Assembly: GCA_036939355.1 (NCBI GenBank)
Contig: JALLAP010002122.1
Span: 1-10,353 of the forward strand
Direction of reading: 5' to 3'
Source of the DNA: Thalassiosira profunda
Taxonomy: Eukaryota; Bacillariophyta; Thalassiosirophyceae; Thalassiosirales; Thalassiosiraceae
Length of the DNA stretch: 10,353 bases
Every line of letters begins with the position of its first letter. The stretch's first letter is position 1. Made by a program: the position numbers and the translations under genes. Below are positions 1 through 7,041 of this stretch, piece after piece. The notes under the pieces are model-generated. The model was given only the letters and a program-made list of their open reading frames with translations. It did no database searches and was not told the origin of the DNA.

Positions 1-267
1 TTTCGATAGAGAGCATCACGAAGGGCTACAGGAGTACGTTTGGCTTGAGTTGAGAAGTGGTCTGTGATGAGAAAACAAAAATAGAGGGCATGATTGGGGA
101 AATTGTGAGATGCGCAATCAGCAGGCGAAGCTGTCGAGCGTGGCAAAGGAAGTGGGAAACAATTCTCATGGGAGTGTAGGAGAGGCCGTGAGAGTGGTGG
201 CAATTTCGACAGTAATAGCTTGTGAGCCAAAGACGTTGTGTAAAACGACATCAAAGGAAAGCTTTCT
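1..267. other. Intergenic / 3' flank of the METTL gene, no gene seen
   Basis: No recognisable coding sequence, RNA gene or repeat. The only open frame (plus strand, 110-298) gives a low-complexity peptide without family features and runs into the antisense of the methyltransferase end. The sequence just left of position 268 should hold the 3' UTR of the minus-strand methyltransferase gene. No clear polyadenylation signal was identified. Confidence 0.6.
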
Positions 268-1321
268 TTATGAAGGAGGCCTCTCGAAGACCCCATGAAC
301 AAACACTCGCTTCATTTCTTCTCCTGTCTTTCGGTTATGGTTGTAGACGGTGGCATACTTCAACTCGGCCACCCTAAACCCCGCAGCCTCGAAGAGCAGT
401 CGGGTGCTTTCCAAAGAGAAGAATCGGGCAATGGTTCCCTCGCCTCTCACAAAGACGGGGTCGCCCGTGGCATCGGATTCGCAAGCCGCAGAGGGGGCAA
501 ACCGTAACATGGGCATGTCCCACAGCCCGTAATCGCGAAAGCACACCTTCCCTCCAGGTCGGGTTGTCTGGTATATTTGCCCCAAGAAGCGAGGGACCCT
601 CGAGGGGGCGACAGCACTCAGCACAAAGACTCAGCACGATTCCGGCGATTCCGTCCTCAAATTTGTGATCAACTTCGTCGTTTGGTTCCTGTGATGTTGT
701 CATTTGTTGTTCATACGCCACCTGCACTCTTTGCAGAAACGAAACATCAGACTCTTCGTTCGTAAGACCAGGGTCCCCAACGAATGCACCAAACGTCAAA
801 TGTGTTCCACTTGCTTCCGATTGATCATTGTCCGTCAGCACCTTTTCTTCGATATATCGACGGGTCGTCTTTACCGCCACCGGGCTAGAATCGCACGCCA
901 GCAGCACGCGCCTTGCACCGCCCTCGCATGCCGTTTCCATGCAGTGCTTGAGTATGGGTATGCACGAGCTGCCGCTCCCGCATCCAATCTCGAGGAGGAT
1001 CCTCTCCGTTTGCAACTCTGCACGATCATCATTCAGATATCGAAGGATGCAGGGAAAGCACTTGGTCAAATATCGCCGCGGTTTGTAGAAGTTCCCCGCC
1101 GAGTGATTCGAGTGGAATTCATCCCAGACCCTCGACTGCGAGTTGGGCAGGAGGTCCTCCTCCGCACTCCCATCACCATCACCTTCACATGCATCGTCTG
1201 CTTCCGCTTCTGCGGCAGCCGAGCCGCCACCGCCGCGGCCGCATTTCTCCCACTGGGCGGCGCACTCAGCCGCGTGCTCCTCGAAGGAGAAGTCGGAATC
1301 GAAGTATTGGACGTCGCCCAT
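268..1321 (-). CDS. METTL2/6/8-type tRNA N3-methylcytidine methyltransferase, frameshifted
   Basis: Single-exon gene for a class I SAM-dependent methyltransferase of the METTL2/6/8 (yeast Trm140) family, which makes m3C at position 32 of tRNA-Ser/Thr. Visible features: an N-terminal 'WDEFHSNHSAGNFYKPRRYL' block (residues ~66-85), typical of the family; SAM motif I 'LLEIGCGSGSSC' (109-120); 'LLACDSSPVAV' (140-150); and, after the frameshift, 'VLSAVAPSRVP', 'GGKVCFRDYGLWDMPMLRF' and a C-terminal 'KRVFVHGVFE', all family hallmarks. The first frame covers 1321 to ~629 and the second ~624 to 268 (stop TAA at 268-270). The break lies at a 9-bp direct repeat (616-637). Removing 13 bp gives ~346 residues; removing one base gives ~350. 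The start at 1321 was chosen because 'MGDVQYFDSDFSFEEHAAEC' resembles family N-termini; an in-frame ATG at 1471 would add 50 unconvincing residues. The subtype (METTL2, 6 or 8) cannot be told. An acidic Gly/Ala/Glu-rich insert lies at ~28-57. Confidence 0.88.
616..637. repeat. Direct repeat of 9 bp at the METTL frameshift
   Basis: ACTCAGCAC occurs at 616-624 and again at 629-637, four bases apart, so the periodicity is 13 bp. On the coding (minus) strand this reads GTGCTGAGT-CTTT-GTGCTGAGT. Deleting one 13-bp period joins the two reading frames into 'GIVLSAVAP', which fits the family 'VLSAV' motif. The repeat is either a real 13-bp tandem duplication or an assembly or sequencing error. Confidence 0.8.
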
Positions 1322-1855
1322 GTCCAACCGGGCGGTGGGTGAAGGGGGAGTTGCTGGGAGTTGTGCGTGGGAGGGAGGAGCGGAGGGAGATCCGGAACGA
1401 CACAGGTGAGAAAGATACACTTTGCAAAAAAAGATCCAAAGTGCCGAAGTGCCGACCTCGAGGGAGTTCACCGACGTCCATCAACCTCAAGACCTCAAGG
1501 CGTTGCCGTTGGCCGTCAAAGGTTGGACCGCGCGGCGCGAGGGCAGTGGAACCGTGGTTCGGTAGGCGGTCGCTTCGAAGGTACGGGCTCTTCCGACGGA
1601 TTGGGGGTGCATCGAGCGAGGGGGCGAGGAGCTTGTCTTATATACTGTGAGTTGGGCCCCGCTCGAGCTTTGCCGTTGTGCGGTGATGGCCGCTGAATGG
1701 CCGCCATTTATCATTGGTGATGTGCCAACAATTCAACGTTATCTTCTCATATATCAAATCAACCTCCTCACTCATCCGCGCCCTTTCATTTCCACTGCAA
1801 AAGTAGAAGATACTGCAAAGTGCACCAACACCGATAAACACCGTGACAGTGAACC
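1322..1855. promoter_or_regulatory. Divergent intergenic region between METTL and NNT genes
   Basis: About 534 bp separate the start codons of two genes read in opposite directions, so both 5' leaders and promoters should lie here. AT-rich TATA-like stretches occur at 1638-1644 (TTATATA) and 1748-1755 (CATATATC), and an inverted CCAAT (ATTGG) lies at 1713-1717, all on the NNT side. The last ~100 bp before the NNT start are G-poor and C/A-rich, like a 5' UTR. Just upstream of the METTL start the minus strand is pyrimidine-rich, including a T7 run near 1430. None of these sites can be confirmed by sequence alone, and an unseen 5' UTR intron is possible. Confidence 0.4.
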
Positions 1856-4800
1856 ATGATCCGATTGGCCACAATCCCAAACGCCGGCACCGTCGGCCGC
1901 CTCGGCGCCCGCCAGCTGGCCAAGGCGAGGCTCGCGTCGCCCTCGTCCGCGCTGGCGTCGCGCTCCTTCTCGGCCGCGAAAGATGACGAGAGGCCAAAGG
2001 GCATTCCCTACTCGAAGGTGACGGTGGGCGTGCCGAAGGAGACGTTCCCGCTGGAGAAGCGCGTGGCGGCCACACCCGAGGTGCGTAATTGTGGTTTAGG
2101 AGGAGGCAGCTCGAAATGGGCAGCGATGCTCACATCTTGTGCTACAATTTAATTGTGCTCCCATGATATCCTCAACATGTGATGCATTGATACCAACTAT
2201 CTTTTGCCGTCTTTAGTCTGTGTCGAAGCTGGTCAAGCCGGGGTTCAATGTCCTCATCGAGAAGGGGGCGGGAATGCCGTCCCACTTCTCCGACGCCGAA
2301 TACGAGGCCGCGGGGGCCACGGTCGTCGACGCCGGAGACGTGTGGAAAAAGTCGGACGTCGTCATGAAGCTGCGCCCGCCCACCACCGAGGAGACGGCCC
2401 AGCTCGAGGATCGAACGATCATTTCCTTCATCTACCCGGCCCAGAACAAGGAGTTGGTCCAGCAGCTTCAGGATCAAAAGTCCACGGCCTTTGCCATGGA
2501 CTGCATCCCGCGGACGCTCAGCCGCGGGCAGACGTACGATGCCCTGAGCAGTCAGGCGAACATTACGGGCTACCGTGCCNCCGCGGACGCTCAGCCGCGG
2601 GCAGACGTACGATGCCCTGAGCAGTCAGGCGAACATTACGGGCTACCGTGCCGTGGTGGAGGCCGGCAACGAGTTTGGACGTGAGTGTGTTACCACCTAG
2701 TTTTGTTTCATGACCACTTTAGATACAATGCCTACATCCTTTCCTTTGCTCTGGTTGAAACAGGATTCTTCGCCGGCCAAATGACCGCGGCAGGAAAGGT
2801 GGCGCCGGCCAAAGTCCTCGTGGTGGGCACCGGAGTCGCCGGCCTCGCCGCCATCCAGACGGCCAAGAATATGGGAGCTATAGTGCGCGCATTCGACGTC
2901 CGTCCCGTCACCAAGGAACAAGTCGAAGCGATGGGCGGCCACTTTCTCGAGGTTGACTTCCAGGAGGACGGGAGCGGCGCCGGGGGATACGCCAAGGAGA
3001 TGAGCAAGGAGTGGCACGCGGCGGCGGCCAAGATGCTCGCGAAGCAGTGCGAGGAGGTGGACATCGTGATCACCACGGCGGCGATTCCCGGACGGAAGGC
3101 GCCGCTCATGATTACGAAGGAGATGGTGGCCAAGATGAAGAGCGGGAGCGTGACTGTCGACTTGGCGGCCGAGAGCGGAGGGAACATTGGAACGACGGTG
3201 AAGGACGAGAAGATTATCACAGACAACGGCGTCACCTGTCTTGGGTACACGGATTTGGCCAGCCGCCTGCCCACTACCAGCAGTACCCTCTACAGCAACA
3301 ACATCTCGAAGTTCTTGCTGTCGATGGGCCCGCAAACCACGAAGGTGAAGGACTATCTCTACATCGACCACGAGGACGACGCCGTCCGCGGAATGCTCAC
3401 TGTGGAAAAGGGAAAATTGATGTGGCCCGCCCCGCTTCCACCGCCGCCCGCAGCGCCCGCCAAGAAGGAGGAGGCGGCCGCCGAGCCGGAGGTCATTGAC
3501 TACCGCGCCCCGTACGTCCAGGGTGCCAAGCAGGCGGGATACCTCGGCGCCAGCGTCCTTGGCGTGGGCTGCATCTCGCCCGACCCGGCGTTCAGCGCCA
3601 TGTTCACGACCTTTGCCCTATCCAACATCATCGGAGTGCAGGTCGTGCTGGGGGTCACGCACGCCCTCCACAGTCCGCTCATGGCTGTGACGAACGCAAT
3701 CAGTGGCACCACGGCGCTCGGTGGGATGCACCTCCTGGCGCACAGCAACTCGGCCGGTGTTACCACGCTGGGCGCGCTCGCCACCACCCTGAGTACTGTC
3801 AACATCGTCGGTAAGTTCTGTTTCGCTGTTCGCTGTCGCAATGTTCATGTGTCGAAGCCGACCGATCTTAACCTTCTCTTTACTTGCTAGGTGGCTTCAT
3901 CGTCACGAAGAAAATGCTCGACATGTTCAAGCGCCCCGACGATCCGCCCGAGTACTATCACTTGTACGGGATACCAGCGGCAGGATCTATGGCCTTTTAC
4001 ACCGCGGGGTCAATGTCCGGCCACGTACCTGAGATCGACAGTGCTGCAGCCACGCTTTCTGGACTGCTTTGCATTGGTGGAATTGGCGGCCTCTCCTCCC
4101 AAAGCACCGCTCGCCTCGGCGCCGCGTCTGGCCAGGCTGGAGTTGCACTTGGCGTGGCATCGACGCTGTGAGTACGCATCGCCATCTATGGTATGCGATT
4201 CATACGTTTGCTGACAATGCTTTCTTATCCTGTCGTACCACAGCGGTCATCTCCACCCTGACTTTGCCACGACGGCGAAGATTGCAGGCCTCATGGGCGT
4301 CGGTGGCATCGCTGGAAAGATGATTGGCGACAGAGTGGAGCCGACCTCGCTTCCTCAGACAGTTGCTGCATTCCACTCGCTCGGTATGTTAGCTTTGCTT
4401 CGTTTCTTTTATCATTTCGCACAACGATGCTCACATGCTGTTTCTTTGCCAAACAGTCGGCATCGCCGCGAGTGCCGCCGCCGTTGGAGATTATGCGAAC
4501 GCCTCAGTTGCGTCCGAGTTGGATAAGGTCCACCTGGCCTCGATTTACTTGGCCACCGTGATCGGAAGCGTGACGTGCACCGGATCGTTGGTTGCATTCG
4601 GGAAGCTTGATGGACGACTCGGTTCTGCCCCGATGGCCCACCCCGCCCGCGACCAAATCAACATGGGTCTGGGAGCGGCGACGTTGGGCGCCGGGGCTGT
4701 CGTGATGGGCGGCCCCGAAGTGGGCACCGGCCTCGCTGCTCTAGGAGGAGCCCTGGGCACCAGCGGCGTCCTTGGATGGCACATGACGGCGTCGATTGGA

Positions 4801-5721
4801 GGCGCGGACATGCCCGTGGTGATCACTGTCCTCAACTCGTACAGTGGCTGGGCCCTCTGCGCCGAGGGCTTCATGCTCGACATGCCCATCTTGACGACCG
4901 TTGGCGCTTTGATTGGATGCAGTGGTGCGGCCCTGACCAAGATCATGTGCGATGCGATGAACCGGGACATCCTGAGCGTCTTACTGGGCGGCTACGGCAC
5001 CAAGTCCTCCGGAAAAGGCTCGGCGATGAAATTCGAGGGCGAGGCAACTCTGACGANTGGGCGGCTACGGCACCAAGTCCTCCGGAAAAGGCTCGGCGAT
5101 GAAATTCGAGGGCGAGGCAACTCTGACGAATGTCGACGACACTTGCAAGCTGCTGATGGAGAGCGAGTCCGTGATCATCGTTCCGGGTTATGGATTGGCC
5201 GTCGCGAAAGGCCAATACCCTCTCAAGGAGATGGTGGATGCCCTGAGGTCGGCGGGGAAGAAGGTTCGCTTTGGCATTCACCCCGTTGCGGGACGCATGC
5301 CGGGACAGCTGAACGTGCGTATCTTCCGATGTGATTTTGCCTGCCATTGCATCGATGTCCACTTCACCCGCTACAATTGTACCCACAGGTCCTGCTTGCC
5401 GAGGCCGGAGTTCCGTACGACATCGTGGAGGAGCTGGAAGAGATCAACGATGATTTCGACGAAACCGACGTGGCGTTGGTGATCGGCGCCAACGACACGG
5501 TCAACAGTGCCGCGGAGGACGATCCAAACTCGGAGATTGCGGGAATGCCCGTGCTCCGCGTCTGGAAGAGCAAGCAAGTCATCGTCATGAAGCGCAGCCT
5601 GGCTGCGGGGTACGCTGGCGTGGACAACCCCGTCTTCTTGAAAGACAACACGGACATGCTTTTGGGGGATGCCAAGGAAACTTGCGAGAAGCTTGCGGCC
5701 GGTGTCAAGGCTCTGGCTTAG
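1856..5721 (+). CDS. NNT: Mitochondrial proton-translocating NAD(P)+ transhydrogenase
   Basis: Inner-membrane enzyme using the proton gradient to drive NADH + NADP+ to NAD+ + NADPH. Exons: 1856-2080, 2217-2680, 2764-3810, 3891-4167, 4244-4383, 4457-5314, 5389-5721; introns of 136, 83, 80, 76, 73 and 74 bp, all GT-AG. Collapsing two assembly duplications (2508-2652, 4985-5129) gives 1065 residues, close to animal NNT (~1086). Residues 1-45 are an Arg/Ser/Ala presequence ending 'RSFSAA'. Domain I: RQD-loop-like '[15 protein letters not shown]' (from 173) and NAD-binding GTGVAG (227-232). A Pro/Ala linker (~426-448) leads to membrane domain II (~465-870) with the proton-channel residues equivalent to E. 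coli PntB His91 (H691, 'AAFHSLVG') and Asn222 (N820, 'LNSYSGW'). Domain III: GYGLAVA (913-919), '[20 protein letters not shown]', '[10 protein letters not shown]' and '[16 protein letters not shown]' (from 1021), which bind NADP. Domain order is I-II-III, as in animals. Confidence 0.95.
2508..2652. repeat. Assembly artefact: 72-bp direct repeat around one N in NNT exon 2
   Basis: Bases 2508-2579 and 2581-2652 are identical, separated by a single N at 2580. The first copy is in frame with exon 2 ([15 protein letters not shown]...) and the second is shifted by +1 (73 bp offset). Collapsing 73 bp restores an uninterrupted exon reading '...[17 protein letters not shown]', exactly what the transhydrogenase family requires. 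This is best read as two contigs sharing overlapping ends that were scaffolded with a minimum-size gap instead of being merged. Confidence 0.95.
4985..5129. repeat. Assembly artefact: 72-bp direct repeat around one N in NNT exon 6
   Basis: Bases 4985-5056 and 5058-5129 are identical, with one N at 5057. The second copy is shifted by 73 bp, breaking the frame at the junction of membrane domain II and domain III. Removing 73 bp restores '...[18 protein letters not shown]', then 'EATLTNVDD', continuing into the NADP-binding domain. The repeat length is the same as at 2508-2652, pointing to one software cause. Confidence 0.95.
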
Positions 5722-6167
5722 CTGTTTGTGTAGTGTGTAATAGAGATAGATGGCATGCGTTTGGTATATTCCTGTCCTTCACCTTCGCCATCTAGATATC
5801 AATCGATGCTTTGAGCTTTGGCTTTGAGTTTGAGGAGGAGGGCGTGGAGGAAGTGAAGGACGGAAGGACCGAACCTGACTCCAGCTCCAGACCTCACGAC
5901 TCCAACTCCACATCCACACTCCACACGCACCATCCGAGGTGCACCAGTAGGCTCCGGCGGCGGCGGAAGCGCCCAGGCATCAACCGCAGCAGTCCAGACC
6001 GGTGCCTCGCCCTCATCGGTCAGTGGCGGCAGTCGATTGGCCGCACGAGAGAATTGCAATTTTGCCGCCGCGGCGTCTGCCATCACCCATCACCACACCC
6101 TCACCCACCACCCACTCACTCGAGATCAACAGCAGCCATCAACAACCGCACACCATCCATCAACGCC
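5722..6167. other. Intergenic region: NNT 3' end and cold-shock gene promoter/leader
   Basis: A TGTAA pentamer lies 15 bp after the NNT stop (5736-5740) and could be part of a 3' end signal, though no AATAAA is present. At about 5877-5926 the plus strand carries six imperfect copies of CTCCA. An inverted CCAAT (ATTGG) lies at 6036-6040. From about 6080 to the next start codon the sequence is rich in CAC, ACC and ATC and nearly free of G, as expected of an unstructured 5' leader. The frame of the next gene is open upstream of its ATG back to 5811, but that translation has no family features, so I treat the region as non-coding. Confidence 0.5.
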
Positions 6168-6895
6168 ATGTTCAACCGCTGCAACCGCCTCGCCACCATC
6201 GCCCGGCGCTCCCTTCCCGCCTCCGCGGCCTCCTCCTGGCCCGTGGCGGCCGCGCCGCCTTTGGGGACCACGACATCAACTTTGCGTCGACCCGTGCCCG
6301 CCATCATTTCCCGCCCCATGGCACGCCAACGACGAAAGGTGCGATGGCGGGACCATGGCCAGGTTGAGAACGCTGCCAAGCAGAGACAAACGGGAACGGT
6401 CAAGTGGTTCGACGACGAGAGGGGCTTCGGATTCCTCGTCCCCGACGATCCCGGCGCCCCCGAGGTGTTTGTGCATCGATCTGACATACGCACCTTTGGA
6501 ACCCTGGCGGAGGTATGCAATTGATGATTGATGTGCATGCTAGAATTGTCGATCTTCCACTTACACCTGTCCATCGCTCATATGCGCCGGTCATCTGCGA
6601 CGCTTGTTTTGCTCCAATCCAATGGGGTCTGTTTGATGATGCATAATCAAAGGGGGAGCAGGTGAAGTTTGAAGTGGTCACCGAGAAAGGGAAACGCAAG
6701 GCAATACATGTGACAGATCCAGGCTCGGATGACCCGCTGGCCAAAGAGTGGTCGCGTCAAATACACAACCCCTGGAAACGATGCAGACCTTGCCATGATG
6801 TCCAAGCTGTGTTGCCCGTATGCGAGAAATACGATATCTGTTCGAATGAGCAACGGTGCATCGTAAAGTATCACGAGGAAGAGGAAGAATGGTGA
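6168..6895 (+). CDS. Cold-shock-domain protein with mitochondrial-type presequence and Cys-rich tail
   Basis: Exons 6168-6512 and 6653-6895, 195 residues. The cold-shock domain (CSD; ~74-139) is an OB-fold single-stranded RNA/DNA binder: '[16 protein letters not shown]' holds the RNP1-like motif (K/R-G-F-G-F), 'EVFVHRSDI' the RNP2-like motif, and '[11 protein letters not shown]' plus 'VTDPGS' close the domain as in bacterial and plant cold-shock proteins. Residues 1-~60 are rich in Arg, Ser and Ala and lack acidic residues ('[20 protein letters not shown]'), like a mitochondrial presequence, so an organellar RNA chaperone role is inferred. The start was chosen for this presequence; the frame is open further upstream. 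The exon 2 acceptor at 6652 supplies 'GEQ', which the CSD consensus needs; the acceptor at 6661 would skip it. The tail (~144-195) is unfamiliar: five Cys (159, 162, 172, 178, 184) and a terminal Glu run. Its codons look less GC-rich, so the 3' end is less certain than the CSD. Confidence 0.83.
6513..6652 (+). other. Intron of the cold-shock gene with two candidate acceptors
   Basis: Donor GTATGC follows codon 115 (GAG, 6510-6512). Acceptors ending at 6652 (CAAAG) and 6661 (GAGCAG) are both in phase and 9 bp apart. The first yields '[11 protein letters not shown]', matching the cold-shock consensus 'L-x-E-G-x-x-V-x-F-E-V'. The second matches the CAG acceptor consensus better but removes Gly-Glu-Gln. 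The 140-bp version is preferred on protein grounds. Confidence 0.65.
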
Positions 6896-7041
6896 AAGGC
6901 ATGCGGCTCGGCTGCGATTTGCCACAAGTCTCTTTCACTGGTGGTCTCAAGCTACAAAAGGAACTCCGGAGGAAGATAGACAATCTAGTATCTTATCGAG
7001 ATGCAAAACGGACGCGGGCCGAAAGAGAAAGTGAGGGTGAC
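6896..7041. other. Tail-to-tail gap between cold-shock and Myb genes
   Basis: 146 bp separate the two convergent stop codons, so the 3' UTRs must be very short or overlap. No clear polyadenylation signal was identified on either strand. A plus-strand open frame crosses the gap (from 6856) but has no recognisable features. Confidence 0.55.

Noticed and set aside
625..637. Tiny intron as an explanation of the METTL frameshift
   Set aside because: No 13-bp segment with GT and AG ends restores the frame, the 21-bp GT-AG segment keeps the shift, and all other introns here are at least 73 bp.
704..1342. Long plus-strand open frame opposite the methyltransferase gene
   Set aside because: It is the antisense of a clear family gene, and its translation is Arg/Ala/Cys-rich with no motifs; GC-rich coding DNA commonly leaves such open frames.
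1322..1471. 50-residue N-terminal extension of the methyltransferase from an ATG at 1471
   Set aside because: The extra residues resemble translated leader sequence and the family N-terminus starts at 1321.
1540..1600. Possible tRNA-like GGTTCGG stretch in the METTL-NNT intergenic region
   Set aside because: No matching A box, no acceptor stem and no anticodon stem could be paired around it.
5799..6086. Minus-strand open frame between NNT and the cold-shock gene
   Set aside because: Composition follows the CTCCA/CAC-rich leader sequence; no recognisable motif, and it overlaps the expected promoter and 5' UTR.
5811..6167. 119-residue upstream extension of the cold-shock protein
   Set aside because: Translation of low-complexity leader DNA; it would bury the mitochondrial-type presequence that begins at 6168.
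6830..6880. CCHC zinc knuckle in the cold-shock protein tail
   Set aside because: Cys spacing (C-x2-C-x9-C-x5-C-x5-C) does not fit C-x2-C-x4-H-x4-C.
6400..6983. Several minus-strand open frames opposite the cold-shock gene, including a possible extra 3' exon of the Myb gene
   Set aside because: A GTGAGT donor overlaps the Myb gene stop and candidate acceptors exist, but the resulting peptides have no family features and run antisense to a better-supported gene.
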